A stretch of 64,000 bases of DNA from RGIG3178 sp942492795 (GCA_942492795.1 OW818639.1:620001-684000); one strand, 5' to 3'; shown: positions 37,614 to 47,182, numbered from the stretch's first letter. Notes: generated from the sequence alone by a model not told the origin. Translations and numbers: made by a program.

Positions 37614-39368
37614 TCATGAAATTCTCCAATTCAAATCCTCGAGGCGTTTATATCGCGAATACCAGCCTTCCTTTTGCATCAATTCCTGCGGGCTGCCGCT
37701 CTCCATGATCCGTCCGCGCTCCATGATGTGAACCGTGTCCGCGTCGATGATGCCCGAGAGCCGGTGGCTGATGGTAAGAATGGTCTTTTTGCCGCTTATG
37801 GCGGTTATGGCGTCGAGCACTGCGCGCTCGGTGATCGCGTCGAGGCCGGAGGTCAGCTCATCCAAAAGCAGCAGCGGAGGGTCGGTCACGATAGCGCGCG
37901 CCAGCGATAAAAGCTGTGTCTGGCCGAAGGAAAGCTTCTGGGCACCCTCGCCCAGCACCGTGTCAATGCCCTCCGGAAGAAGTTGGACTGCATCGTAAAG
38001 CCCCGCGGTATGCAAGGCCCGTTCTGCCTGCTCCCTTGAAATGGATTCGTCGCGAAGCGTGACATTTTCCAAAATAGTGCCGTTGAAGATCACGACGTTC
38101 TGCGGTACGATTCCTATCAACCGTCTTCGCGCCTCCGGCGGCAGAAGATAGGGGTTCAGTCCTCCTACCGTTATGCTGCCGCTTTTGGGCTCGTACAAAC
38201 CCGCGACGAGGTTCATAAGCGTGGTTTTGCCGCTCCCCGTCCGTCCCGCAATCGCCGCTTTGGTGCCAATGGGAATGGTGAGCGTGGCACCGGATAAAAC
38301 ATCGTGACCGTCCTGGTAGGCGAAACGGACGTTTTGGATCACGACCGTCGTATCAACCAAGTTCGTTTGGATATCCCCGATGTGCCGCTTTTCTTCCACG
38401 GGCTGGGAAAAGTACGCCTTAACGCGGGCGATGCCCGCGAACGCCCGCTGGATGGTCTGGATTTCGTTTGATACAGCCTCGATCGGTGTGAACAGTCGGA
38501 TGAACAGATCGGCTCCCGCCGCAAGCGTGCCAAGCGACAGTCCCAGCGCCCATGGGGTTAGGTTGCTTTTAGCTCCGATGAACAAGGCGATTGCAATGAC
38601 GACGGCCCGTATTGTCTGCGTAATGCACGGATACCACGCGTCGTAGATGCTGTTGGCGTTCATGGCTTCGCGGTGGCTTTCCAGCAACGGCTCAAACCGG
38701 TTTGCAAAAAAGCGTTCCTTGCCAAAGATCTTGATGATTTTCATGCCGGCGTACGTTTCCAAAATGCCGGTGTTGATGTCGGATACGCGCTTTCGCACTT
38801 CGAGCTGTCTTTCATAGATCCTCTTTCGAAAGAAGTCTGTTACGATATACAGCAGAGGAAACGCGCATACAGCCACGATTCCAAAGGAGACCGACAGTGT
38901 GAACAGCACCACGAGAAGACCCGCGATCTTAAATAAATCTGCCAACGCGTTGATAACGCCCGATGTAAACAGGGTGTTGACGGCATCGATATCGGCGGTG
39001 AAGCGGGACATGGTTTCGCCGGACGGGGTTTGCAGGTAATAGGAGATCGGCAGAAGCCGAAGGCGTGAGAGCATCTGCGTTCGGATATGCAGCAGCGCCC
39101 GCTGCCCAAACACGGTGGAGCAATATTGCCTGACGAGATCGTTCGCGCCGATCAACATCATCGCGCCAAGGTATAAAAAGGCAAGGCTCCACAAGCCAAC
39201 GCCTGCGTGTGTCAAGGGACCATCCACGATACGCTTGAGAATAAGCGAGGGCCAGACGCTTATGAGCGCACCCGTGGCGACGGACAAAAAGAGCAATATT
39301 GTCTGCATCGGCAACCGCTTGGCCGTTTGACGGAATGTATCGGTTAAAAACGCATTTTCTGGTTTCAT
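37614..39368 (-). CDS. heterodimeric ABC exporter subunit with intact catalytic glutamate
   Basis: A 584-residue type IV ABC exporter (fused transmembrane and ATPase domains, about six membrane helices in residues 20-310). Walker A is AGRTGSGKTT, the signature is LSFGQ instead of LSGGQ, Walker B is PLLLLDELTSGLD with the catalytic Glu, and the H-loop is TISHRL. The partner 39466-41196 lacks the Glu, so the two form an asymmetric heterodimer like BmrCD, LmrCD or TM287/288, where this one is the BmrD/TM288 type. It starts with ACGGAGTG ahead of ATG 39368. Last gene of the leftward operon. Substrate is unknown; drug or lipid export is usual. Confidence 0.9.
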   Translation of the reverse strand: MKPENAFLTDTFRQTAKRLPMQTILLFLSVATGALISVWPSLILKRIVDGPLTHAGVGLWSLAFLYLGAMMLIGANDLVRQYCSTVFGQRALLHIRTQMLSRLRLLPISYYLQTPSGETMSRFTADIDAVNTLFTSGVINALADLFKIAGLLVVLFTLSVSFGIVAVCAFPLLYIVTDFFRKRIYERQLEVRKRVSDINTGILETYAGMKIIKIFGKERFFANRFEPLLESHREAMNANSIYDAWYPCITQTIRAVVIAIALFIGAKSNLTPWALGLSLGTLAAGADLFIRLFTPIEAVSNEIQTIQRAFAGIARVKAYFSQPVEEKRHIGDIQTNLVDTTVVIQNVRFAYQDGHDVLSGATLTIPIGTKAAIAGRTGSGKTTLMNLVAGLYEPKSGSITVGGLNPYLLPPEARRRLIGIVPQNVVIFNGTILENVTLRDESISREQAERALHTAGLYDAVQLLPEGIDTVLGEGAQKLSFGQTQLLSLARAIVTDPPLLLLDELTSGLDAITERAVLDAITAISGKKTILTISHRLSGIIDADTVHIMERGRIMESGSPQELMQKEGWYSRYKRLEDLNWRIS

Positions 39369-39465
39369 GGGAATTCACTCCGTAATCTGTTGATGGATAG
39401 GGTTTGAACGCTTCCTGTTTTCCCGTACATGGCACGACTGGGACAATCAAAGCAGTTGCTTATGG

Positions 39466-41196
39466 CTATTCATTGGAAGCCATGAATACCTGGGCGTTGT
39501 AAATATCTTTGTATAAACCCGTTTCCTGCATTAATGCATCATGGCTGCCGCGCTGCACGATACGACCCTTTTGAAGCACCAAAATATCGTCAACCATGGG
39601 GAAGGCTGTAAGACGGTGGGTGAACAGCAGCACGATGCGGTTTTGGCAGAGCCGGCGCAGGGAGCCCACCATCCGCATCTCTGTTGCGATGTCGACGGCA
39701 GAGAACGGGTCATCGAGCAACAGCAAAGGCGTGTCGGCAAATACGGCGCGCGCCATAGCGATGCGCTGGCGCTGCCCGCCGGAAACCCGTTCGCCCCGCT
39801 CACCGACCAGCGTATCAAGTCCCTTTTCGAACTGCGCGATGTCTTCTTTGAGCGCGGCGGCTTCGAGCGCCGTATCCAGCATTTGATCGTTTACGCCCGC
39901 GAAGCGGATGTTGTCTTTTATGCTCATGGAGAACAAAAACTGTTCATGGCCGGTGTAAGCGACGGTTTTACCCCGTTTGTCCTGCGGGAGAGCGGAAAGC
40001 TCCGTGCCGTCAAGCCGGATGCTGCCAGAATACGGATACAAACCCAGCAATGCGTGAGCAAGCGCGCTCTTGCCGCTGCCCACGCCGCCCGTTATGCCGA
40101 TGATCTGTCCTTTTTGGGCTTTGAACGACAGGTTGTGCAGCACGTCGCCGCCGCCGAAACCGAAGGACATATCATTCACGTCAAGCTCCTCCAGTGCGGT
40201 GGCTGCGGTATCGTCATCCGCAGGCAGTGTTGTTTTCAATTCCATCTTTTCCTTAACACGAGCCCAGGCTGCCCGGGCGGCATGCCATTGGTTGAATACG
40301 CGCGCCGCCACCTGCGTGCGGCCGGTAAACGCGATGAACATGACAAGATAAGCGTTCAGGGAACCGATGGTCCATTGTCCTTGCACGACAAGCGAACCGC
40401 CCATACCGATTGCCAATACCACGCCCAAGCCCGCCAGAAGAGCGTAGATCGGAAGCATGGCCTGTTGGAGCAGCATCTGGCGGACGTTGAAGACGCTCTG
40501 GCGCTCGAACGCGCCCCGGATGCCTTCGGCTTCGGATTGTTCGCGCCCGAACAGCCTTAAAACCGCCGCGGCCTCCAGATACCGCTGTAAGCCGCTGCTG
40601 GATGCGGCTGCCGCCTTTCGCGCTTCGAGCGAAAATTTATAAAGGACGTTGCGCATGCTGTGCGCCAAAAGGATGGTAAGCGGCACCATGGTGGACGCCA
40701 GAAGCGTAAGCTTCCAGTCGCGCAGCATCAGCGCCACAAAATAGGAAATCATCAGCAAGAACGTGTCCCAGCCTTCGTTGATGGTGGACATGACGGTGTC
40801 CACCACCAGCGTGATGTCGGATACGGTGCGTGACATCAGATCGCCGACCGTTTCCTTTTCCAGCTCGGACAGCGGCCGTCCGAGCATCCGTTGTAAAAAA
40901 GTGGACCTCAAATCGCAGGCGACGCGGTTGAACTGGTCGCGCATGTACCAGCGCTTGACAAAGCGCGCGAGCTGGAAAAACGCCGTGATGCCAGCAAAAT
41001 ACACAGCGGACCATAAAACCTGCATCCCCGTGCCTCCGCCTGCAGCGTCGATCAGCCGGCCTAAAAAGATGGGCCCCAACACGATCACGGTGTTGTACAG
41101 GATGCCGCCTAAAGAAGAGATGACGAACTGCGGCTTGTATTTTAAAAGGTAACGCAAAAGGGTTTCTTTCCCCTTGGGTGGGCCAAACAGCTTCAT
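39466..41196 (-). CDS. heterodimeric ABC exporter subunit with degenerate catalytic site
   Basis: A 576-residue ABC exporter half transporter. Walker A is GGVGSGKSA, the signature VSGGQRQR is canonical, but the Walker B ends PLLLLDDPFSAVD: the catalytic Glu is replaced by Asp. The H-loop histidine is kept (FTHRL). This is the pattern of the BmrC/LmrC/TM287 subunit, whose own ATP site is non-hydrolytic. The start overlaps the padR stop by four bases, so padR and this gene are translationally coupled, and the partner follows after about 100 bases. The N-terminus LLRYLLKYKP leads into the first membrane helix. Confidence 0.9.
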   Translation of the reverse strand: MKLFGPPKGKETLLRYLLKYKPQFVISSLGGILYNTVIVLGPIFLGRLIDAAGGGTGMQVLWSAVYFAGITAFFQLARFVKRWYMRDQFNRVACDLRSTFLQRMLGRPLSELEKETVGDLMSRTVSDITLVVDTVMSTINEGWDTFLLMISYFVALMLRDWKLTLLASTMVPLTILLAHSMRNVLYKFSLEARKAAAASSSGLQRYLEAAAVLRLFGREQSEAEGIRGAFERQSVFNVRQMLLQQAMLPIYALLAGLGVVLAIGMGGSLVVQGQWTIGSLNAYLVMFIAFTGRTQVAARVFNQWHAARAAWARVKEKMELKTTLPADDDTAATALEELDVNDMSFGFGGGDVLHNLSFKAQKGQIIGITGGVGSGKSALAHALLGLYPYSGSIRLDGTELSALPQDKRGKTVAYTGHEQFLFSMSIKDNIRFAGVNDQMLDTALEAAALKEDIAQFEKGLDTLVGERGERVSGGQRQRIAMARAVFADTPLLLLDDPFSAVDIATEMRMVGSLRRLCQNRIVLLFTHRLTAFPMVDDILVLQKGRIVQRGSHDALMQETGLYKDIYNAQVFMASNE

Positions 41197-41513
41197 GACG
41201 GATCCCCTGACCTTACTTCTCGGAAAAGCTCGGAGGCTTTTGCTCGCGCCTCTTTGAGAACCACAACGCCTGCTTCGGTGGCAGTGTAATATTTGCGGAT
41301 TTTGCCATCCACATTCATATCTTCGCAGTGAAGCAGCCCATCCCTTTGCATGCCATGCAATATGGGATACAGGGTCCCCGCACTCATCGCGTAACCGTGA
41401 CGTTTGAGTTCCTCAATCATCCATGATCCGTATATGGGTTCCTTTTGCGCGTGGTGCAGGATGTGGATGCTGATGAAGCCAAGGAAGAACTTTCGCAATA
41501 TTTTGTTGTCCAA
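41193..41513 (-). CDS. PadR-family transcriptional regulator
   Basis: A 106-residue winged-helix regulator: FISIHILHHAQKEPIYGSWM, then IEELKRHGYAMSAGTLYPIL, HGMQRDGLL and KIRKYYTATEAG are the PadR signature blocks in order. TTG 41513 is chosen because AAAGGGG lies just upstream and the longer frame only reads back into chrA. PadR proteins often repress the ABC exporter genes beside them and respond to the exported drug. Here it sits between chrA and the two ABC genes and overlaps the first by four bases. A palindrome over the chrA promoter (42827-42845) is the likely target; that is inference. Confidence 0.85.
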   Translation of the reverse strand: MDNKILRKFFLGFISIHILHHAQKEPIYGSWMIEELKRHGYAMSAGTLYPILHGMQRDGLLHCEDMNVDGKIRKYYTATEAGVVVLKEARAKASELFREVRSGDPS

Positions 41514-41569
41514 AATTTCGGCCCCTTTCTTTTTGGTCCGTGATTGCGCGGTAAACGGCCACGCACGTT

Positions 41570-42757
41570 TCAGAGAATCAGAAGGCGGTAGATATACCCC
41601 GCGACGCCGCCTATGAGTATTGCCCAAACGGAGTTGAACTTGAATTTCATCATCGCCCCCAGCGCGGATAGAAACAGGATGGCTGTAAACGGATCCAGCA
41701 AGGACGCTGCGCCCAGCTTGACGCTCACCACCGCCATAAGTCCGAGCGAAGCGACGTTGACGCCGTCGAGCGCGCCCGACATCCAACTTGATTTCCGAAG
41801 CTTCGGGATGAGCGGATTGACCAACAGAACGAGGACAAAGGCGGGCAGGAAGATGCCCAAGGTCGCCAATAGTGCGCCTTTGAAACCGCCGATCAAATAG
41901 CCGATAAAGGTGGCAGTGGTGAATACCGGACCCGGCGTAAACTGCCCCACCGCTACCGCATCGATCAGCTGCTGGTTGGTGATCACCGCGAAGCGAGTGA
42001 CGAATTCCGCCTCCAAAAAGGCCAGCAGCACGTAACCGCTGCCGTAGAGAACCGAACCGATCTTCAAAAAAGTGAGAAAGATTGTCACTGGCGGCATGCC
42101 TGCGATGGCGGCGGTCAGCGCGCTGATCTTTGCCGCGATCAGGGCTGCCGGGAAAACCGAAACCGAAAAGAACCTGTTTTTGATCTTCTTCCGGTTTACG
42201 ATCAGCGTTGTGACGGCAGCTGCGGCAAACAGAAGCGGAATCTCCGTGATGCCCGCAAAGGACAACACGAGGACCGCTGCACCCACGAAAGCGGTCAGTT
42301 TGTTTTTCACCACCGACCGGCCAAGCCTGTACAGCGCCTGAATGATGATCGCCATAATCACCGGCTTTACCCCGTAGAGGATGCCGGATACTTCGGGAAG
42401 CGATCCGAAGCGGACATAAAGGACTGCGAACGCCAGCACAATCGCCATTGCGGGCACGATAAAGGCAATCCCGGCAATCAGAAGACCCAGGACCCCTCCC
42501 CTTTCAAAGCCAAGATGAATCGCCAGTTCGGTTGAATTGGGGCCGGGAATCAGGTTGGTGGCGCCAAGCAGGTCCATGAACTTCTCTCGGGTAAGCCATT
42601 CTCTTTTTTTAACGACTTCTTCATCCATCAATGCGATGTGTGCGGCAGGGCCTCCAAAGGAGAAAATACCAAGTTTCAAGAAGACGAGAAAGATTTCCTT
42701 CAGTCTGTTTATTTTTTCTGTTCTGCCAAGTTTCTTGTATTCTTCGTTTGTAAACAC
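41570..42757 (-). CDS. chrA: chromate transporter family protein (ChrA-like, full length)
   Basis: A 395-residue membrane protein of the CHR family with the two homologous halves fused: the first half carries FLVFLKLGIFSFGGPAAHIA and LIPGPNSTELAIHLGF, the second half LTFLKIGSVLYGSGYVLLAF and GQFTPGPVFTTATFIGYL. About ten membrane helices. ChrA exports chromate by proton antiport in studied species, but clostridial homologues may carry other anions or malate-like substrates. The GTG start has GAGGAGGAT upstream. It is the first gene of the leftward operon chrA-padR-ABC-ABC, an unusual partnership. Confidence 0.85.
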   Translation of the reverse strand: MFTNEEYKKLGRTEKINRLKEIFLVFLKLGIFSFGGPAAHIALMDEEVVKKREWLTREKFMDLLGATNLIPGPNSTELAIHLGFERGGVLGLLIAGIAFIVPAMAIVLAFAVLYVRFGSLPEVSGILYGVKPVIMAIIIQALYRLGRSVVKNKLTAFVGAAVLVLSFAGITEIPLLFAAAAVTTLIVNRKKIKNRFFSVSVFPAALIAAKISALTAAIAGMPPVTIFLTFLKIGSVLYGSGYVLLAFLEAEFVTRFAVITNQQLIDAVAVGQFTPGPVFTTATFIGYLIGGFKGALLATLGIFLPAFVLVLLVNPLIPKLRKSSWMSGALDGVNVASLGLMAVVSVKLGAASLLDPFTAILFLSALGAMMKFKFNSVWAILIGGVAGYIYRLLIL

Positions 42758-42826
42758 AGGTATCCTCCTCTTATAGCGATTGTGATATGGCCATGGGATC
42801 GACGAATACGCATGAACAATTTTAAT

Positions 42827-42845
42827 GATATCGCAATACGATATC
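42827..42845. promoter_or_regulatory. palindromic operator near the chrA promoter
   Basis: GATATCG (42827-42833) CAATA CGATATC (42839-42845), a perfect seven-base inverted repeat, just downstream of the promoter start point. Adjacent TCGAACTTCGA is a smaller palindrome. Probably bound by the PadR protein of the operon. Confidence 0.6.
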
Positions 42846-42858
42846 GAACTTCGATTAT

Positions 42859-42887
42859 AGTATATGGCTTGTTGAGCTCTCCGTCAA
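42859..42887 (-). promoter_or_regulatory. promoter of the chrA-padR-ABC operon
   Basis: On the minus strand TTGACG (42887-42882), 17-bp spacer, TATACT (42864-42859). The start point would be near 42852, so the palindrome at 42845-42827 covers the first transcribed bases. Confidence 0.7.
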
Positions 42888-42926
42888 TAGAGCGGCTTTG
42901 CCTTTTAAGAGTCTATCCATAAAACA

Positions 42927-42952
42927 AAGGCCACAATAACGATTGTGGCCTT
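42927..42952 (-). terminator. terminator after the pirin gene
   Basis: Perfect 11-bp stem AAGGCCACAAT (42927-42937) with ATTGTGGCCTT (42942-42952), loop AACG. The T-rich side follows on the minus strand (TTTGTTTT), so it serves the pirin gene. Confidence 0.75.
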
Positions 42953-43052
42953 GCGTTGGGAGCAAAGAAACCCAAAGAAGCGCTTGGAGGGAGGATTCGA
43001 GGAGCACTGTTCTTAACCATTTTCAACGCCTTAAGCATTTCATGGTAACAGA

Positions 43053-43910
43053 TCATATATCCCGATTCTTCGTGTAAGAAATTCCATTTTTCAGAAAAGT
43101 GCCCGTTTTCAGATCGCTGAAAGCCTGCTTCAATTCTTCCTTTGTGTTCATTACGATAGAACCTCCCCAGGCCACCGGTTCTTCGAGAAGTGTCGAGCTG
43201 ATAAACAAAACCTGAGCGCTTTGATCCGTTCCCCTTATTTCCACATAGTCGCCGGGTGTTAGTATTGCGGCCGTCTTCTCCTTAAGCAACGCACCTGCGA
43301 TGTATGCGTCCCCCAAGAGGGTAAAAACCATGACGGAGCGTTCTTTTTCTGTTTTGATGGACACGGCGGTGTTCGAATGGAGATGCACGTCATAATAATC
43401 CAGCGGAAGATGTTCGCTCATGTATCCTTTTCGTCCTTCAAATTCTCCGGCGAGCAGTCTGAGCTTTCCGTTGCCGAGTTCAATTTCTTCAATTTCAGCG
43501 TTCTTGATACTGTGATAGGCCGGTGAAACCATTTTATCCTTTGCGGGAAGATTGAGCCAAAGCTGTACGCCAAGCAATCTTTCGGATGCCGGCAGTTTTT
43601 CTTCATGCAAAATACCGGAGCCTGCTGTCATCCATTGAACTTCTCCGTCTTTGATTGTATCTTCATTTCCCATACTGTCCCTGTGGGTTATTTGCCCGCG
43701 ATACACATAGCTTATCGTTTCGATTCCTCTGTGCGGATGCATGGGAAAACCCGCCGTATAATCATCGGGATGTGTGCTGTCAAAAGAATCAAGCATTAAA
43801 ACGGGATCGAATTGCTCCACGGTCTGCGGCCCCAAGACTCTGACCAGGTTCACCCCGGCCCCGTCCTGTGTCCCAAAACCTCGAACCTTCTGTTTGATTT
43901 TTCTTTCCAT
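43053..43910 (-). CDS. pirin family protein (cupin)
   Basis: A 285-residue bicupin. The iron-binding residues of pirins are visible: FPMHPHRGIE (two His) and SGILHEE (His and Glu), in the N-terminal cupin; the C-terminal cupin lacks them. Bacterial pirins include quercetinase YhhW and redox or stress-linked proteins, and some regulate pyruvate metabolism. The start VRGFGTQDGAG shortly after MERKIKQK is usual. It stands alone between two terminators. Substrate or partner unknown. Confidence 0.88.
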   Translation of the reverse strand: MERKIKQKVRGFGTQDGAGVNLVRVLGPQTVEQFDPVLMLDSFDSTHPDDYTAGFPMHPHRGIETISYVYRGQITHRDSMGNEDTIKDGEVQWMTAGSGILHEEKLPASERLLGVQLWLNLPAKDKMVSPAYHSIKNAEIEEIELGNGKLRLLAGEFEGRKGYMSEHLPLDYYDVHLHSNTAVSIKTEKERSVMVFTLLGDAYIAGALLKEKTAAILTPGDYVEIRGTDQSAQVLFISSTLLEEPVAWGGSIVMNTKEELKQAFSDLKTGTFLKNGISYTKNRDI

Positions 43911-43985
43911 TCACCTTGCCTCCAATCGTTTTTGCGACAAAGGACCGTTGGAGCCAGTTTATGGTTTTCAATTTAGGAACAACAG

Positions 43986-44561
43986 CTATTTTTTCAAGAA
44001 CCCTTGCAACAGACCGCCAACGCCTTCATCGATATCCCCATCGTTGTCCGAATCGAGCAGGTTCGTCACAATACCCATCAAACCGCTGTTGCCGCCTTGC
44101 TCCGATAATCCGCCTAATAATCCGGCGATTCCTGTGGAATCAAGGTTCTGCTGTTTTTTCTGCTGACCCAAGGTGCCGAGCAAAAGTGGTGCCAGCTGTG
44201 TCAACAGACCGGATACCTGGCCTGTTTGCAGCCCTGTTTTTTTTGCCAAATTATTCTGAACCCGGTCGTTGTTGCCTGCAAATATATGCGAAAGCATCTT
44301 TGCGCCATCGTCTCTGTTGACATTGTTTAAAAACCCTGCTACATCCTCTACATTGTCATCCTGATGCTGGTCCAGTGCTCCTGTTAAAGCCTCTGCACCT
44401 TCAGGCGTGCTTGCGTTTCGTCCCAATGCCTGCAAAATAGCCGGCATCCCGAGCTGCGCAAGTTGTTGAACCTGAGAAGGTTCTGCTCCTACAGATTGAC
44501 CCAACTTGTTCAAGGTGTCCTGGTTGCCAATCTGATCGGTAATCATCTTAAAAATATCCAT
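43986..44561 (-). CDS. DUF937 family protein
   Basis: A 191-residue protein with the DUF937 pattern: IFKMITDQIGNQDTLNKLGQ, then SHIFAGNNDRVQNNLAKK and LLTQLAPLLLGTLGQQKKQQ. Near the C-terminus DSDNDGDIDEG is an EF-hand- or dockerin-like calcium loop, followed by a short helix LLQGFL. The family is of unknown function. ATG 44561 is chosen because AAGGAGGG lies six bases upstream. Convergent to nothing close; the neighbouring 44765-44794 hairpin is its upstream boundary. Confidence 0.85.
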   Translation of the reverse strand: MDIFKMITDQIGNQDTLNKLGQSVGAEPSQVQQLAQLGMPAILQALGRNASTPEGAEALTGALDQHQDDNVEDVAGFLNNVNRDDGAKMLSHIFAGNNDRVQNNLAKKTGLQTGQVSGLLTQLAPLLLGTLGQQKKQQNLDSTGIAGLLGGLSEQGGNSGLMGIVTNLLDSDNDGDIDEGVGGLLQGFLKK

Positions 44562-44764
44562 GATCAACCCTCCTTATCGCGATTACAGGCCCTGTACAGG
44601 AATATTGTATCATGGATGGCGCACCCTTGTGTGAATAGGTTGCCCGCATGTTTGTGTGTTTCTATGCCATGATCCTGCGGGAGGCATTCAGTGTATGCGC
44701 TTATGTTTTCTTTTTTTAAATGCAACACAACCTGTTTCAAGCTGTTGAAAGACCGGCAAAAAGC

Positions 44765-44799
44765 AAAACGCTATGCCTCTTGGCATAGCGTTTTTGTGT
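44765..44799. terminator. intrinsic terminator after uppP
   Basis: Perfect 13-bp stem AAAACGCTATGCC (44765-44777) with GGCATAGCGTTTT (44782-44794), four-base loop. A and T runs on the two sides let it act on both strands; uppP ends just to the right. Confidence 0.8.
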
Positions 44800-44847
44800 T
44801 TGATGGTCCGGTTATGTATATTCCTTGCCCGCGCGGAAGGGTACACG

Positions 44848-45657
44848 TTATCCAAACAGCGGAATAAACAGGATGCCGAGTATTTGCAACAGGAGCACGA
44901 TTGCCCCCAGTATTCCAACATACAGCGCAAAGCCGTACAGGCGCTTGTTGGCTATCAGATTGAGCATGAAGCGGATGGACACAAGGCCGAAAACCGCGGC
45001 GCACAGGGCTCCGATGATAAGCGCAAAAACGGAAACATCGCCGCCGCTGCCCAGTTCCATCAGATCTTTGAGCTTGAACACCAGCGCCCCTAAAATTGCG
45101 GGGATGGACATCAAAAACGAGAACCGTGCGCAAAGCTTTCGGTCCAGCCCGCGGAACAATCCGCCGACGATGGTGGATCCGCTTCGCGAAACGCCGGGAA
45201 ATATCGCGCCCAGCGCCTGCATGCCCCCCATGGTCAAAGCGTCGGTCGCGTTCATTTCGGAAAACCTGCGGGGATTGCGGATCGGTTTGCGTTCGCTTAA
45301 GGCAAGAAGCGCTGCCGTTAAAAGGAACTCCAATCCCAAAAACCTGCCGTCGCCTATCTCATCGATCAATCCGCCCAAAACCAGTGTGATGATGACGGCG
45401 GGGACGGTGGCAATCGCGAGGAATCGAACCATCTTGCCAAACGGTTGTTTGAGCATCGCAACAATATCCCGCCAGAACATCACAAACACCGACAGCAGCG
45501 TGCCGACATGTAGCACGATTTCAAAGAGCAGAGGCTGGGTTTCAACACCCAGAAGCGTACTTACCACCAGCAGGTGTCCGGAGCTGGATACCGGCAGAAA
45601 CTCGGTAATGCCCTGAACGATTCCCAACAAAATCGCTTGCCAAACAGCCAACAACAT
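44848..45657 (-). CDS. uppP: undecaprenyl-diphosphatase (BacA/UppP family)
   Basis: A 269-residue polytopic membrane protein that recycles undecaprenyl pyrophosphate to the monophosphate carrier for peptidoglycan and wall polymers; excess gives bacitracin resistance. Signatures are QGITEFLPVSSSGHLLVV at the N-terminus and PGVSRSGSTIVGGLFRGL further on, holding the catalytic Glu, Ser and Arg. Length is normal. AAAGGGGGAT precedes the ATG. It is divergent from ychF, with a TATACT-type -10 just upstream (45686-45681). Confidence 0.95.
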   Translation of the reverse strand: MLLAVWQAILLGIVQGITEFLPVSSSGHLLVVSTLLGVETQPLLFEIVLHVGTLLSVFVMFWRDIVAMLKQPFGKMVRFLAIATVPAVIITLVLGGLIDEIGDGRFLGLEFLLTAALLALSERKPIRNPRRFSEMNATDALTMGGMQALGAIFPGVSRSGSTIVGGLFRGLDRKLCARFSFLMSIPAILGALVFKLKDLMELGSGGDVSVFALIIGALCAAVFGLVSIRFMLNLIANKRLYGFALYVGILGAIVLLLQILGILFIPLFG

Positions 45658-45837
45658 ATCCCCCTTTGCCTATTGATTATAGTATAGCAGTTCTGCGATG
45701 CCTATGCCATTAAAAAGCAGATGCAGGGGTTTTGATTTCATGATCGCAGCGGTATCAGAAGCTTGGTTTTCATAGAGCAGATACCGGATTATGGCGCGTT
45801 TTGGGGCAAAGGATCGGCGATTGCCGTGCTTTTTTGC

Positions 45838-45843
45838 TATAAT
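45838..45843 (+). promoter_or_regulatory. -10 element (extended) upstream of ychF
   Basis: Perfect TATAAT (45838-45843) with TG one base upstream (extended -10), and no clear -35. It would give a leader of about 170 bases before ychF. Confidence 0.45.
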
Positions 45844-46020
45844 AAAAAGGGTGAATATAAAAAGCGCATAACGATTCCCGGGGATCATGCGCTGCGGCGA
45901 AACAGGCCGCCGCACAACGGCAGGCGCACAAAAAGCTTGTCGATGAAGGCATGTATCTGGTACGATAGCAAGGCATTGAGCCGGAAACAGGGAAACGGCG
46001 AATGGAAAGGCAGGAAACAC

Positions 46021-47115
46021 ATGAAACTTGGCATTGCCGGATTACCCAACGTCGGAAAATCCACGCTGTTCAACGCGCTGACAAACGCCGGCGCACAGGC
46101 GGCGAACTATCCGTTTTGTACCATCGATCCCAATATCGGCGTCGTAGCGGTACCGGATGTACGGCTGGCCGAGCTTGCAAAGATCTATAACCCGGAAAAA
46201 ATAACACCGGCTTCCATTGAGTTTGTCGACATCGCGGGACTGGTACGCGGCGCAAGCAAAGGCGAAGGGCTCGGAAACCGGTTTTTATCGCATATTCGCG
46301 AAGTGGATGCCATCGTACATGTGGTGCGCTGCTTTGAAGACGGTAACGTCACCCATGTCGACGGTACGGTCGATCCGCTTCGGGACAGGGAAACCGTCGA
46401 ATTGGAGTTTATCCTGTCGGATATCGAAACGCTTTCGAGGCGGCGGGATCGCATCTACAAGGGCGTTAAAAGCGGGGACAAAGCGCATGCGACGGAACTT
46501 GCAGCGTGCGATAAACTTCTGTCGCATATGGACAGCGGCAAACCGGCGAGAAGCTGCAAGCTTGACGACGATGAAAAAGCCGTTGCGAACGATTTCTTTT
46601 TGCTTTCGCAAAAGCCCATCATCTACGCCTGCAACGTTTCGGAGGAGGACCTTGCGGACAATGCTGTCAATCCCCATGTCAGCGCGATGTTCGAGGCGGC
46701 ACGGCAGGAAGGCGCGCAGGCGGTCGTGGTATCCGCGCGCGTCGAGGAAGAATTGGCGTCGCTTGATGAGCAGGAACGGCAACTGTTTTTGCAGGAACTG
46801 GGATTGACGGAATCGGGTTTGAGCCGATTGGTTAGCGCAAGCTATGCCCTTTTGGGGCTGATCAGTTTTCTGACGGCGGGACCCAAGGAAGTGCGCGCAT
46901 GGACAATCGAAAAAGGTACGCGCGCGCCGCAGGCGGCAGGCAAGATCCATTCCGATTTTGAACGCGGATTCATACGGGCGGAAGTGGTCGCCTATGACGA
47001 TTTGATGCGGTTCGGAAGCTATGCGCAGGCACGGGAGAAAGGGCTTGTCCGATCCGAAGGCAAAGAATATGTGATGGCGGACGGAGACGTTGTCGTTTTC
47101 CGTTTCAACGTTTAG
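46021..47115 (+). CDS. ychF: redox-regulated OBG-family ATPase YchF
   Basis: A 364-residue member of the OBG GTPase family that hydrolyses ATP and binds ribosomes. G1 is GLPNVGKSTLFNALT at residues 6-20; G3 is DIAGLVRGAS; the G4 motif is NVSEE-like in place of NKxD, as is normal for YchF; the C-terminal TGS-like domain contains YDDLMRFGSYAQAREKGLVR and ends VVVFRFNV. Length is standard (about 363-366). ATG 46021 is chosen as the family start; GGCAGG-type purines precede it. In many Firmicutes ychF lies near the origin, as here. Confidence 0.96.
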   Translation: MKLGIAGLPNVGKSTLFNALTNAGAQAANYPFCTIDPNIGVVAVPDVRLAELAKIYNPEKITPASIEFVDIAGLVRGASKGEGLGNRFLSHIREVDAIVHVVRCFEDGNVTHVDGTVDPLRDRETVELEFILSDIETLSRRRDRIYKGVKSGDKAHATELAACDKLLSHMDSGKPARSCKLDDDEKAVANDFFLLSQKPIIYACNVSEEDLADNAVNPHVSAMFEAARQEGAQAVVVSARVEEELASLDEQERQLFLQELGLTESGLSRLVSASYALLGLISFLTAGPKEVRAWTIEKGTRAPQAAGKIHSDFERGFIRAEVVAYDDLMRFGSYAQAREKGLVRSEGKEYVMADGDVVVFRFNV

Positions 47116-47182
47116 GGAACGAGCGGAAACGATACGCTTTGCACAAAGCGTAAAGCCTATCGGTAAAATTACGCATACAAAC

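Noticed and set aside
45862..45966. Stretch reading like a helical C-terminus (ending EGMYLVR) before ychF
   Set aside because: No start codon in frame after the preceding stop, so at best a gene remnant; not supported well enough to list.
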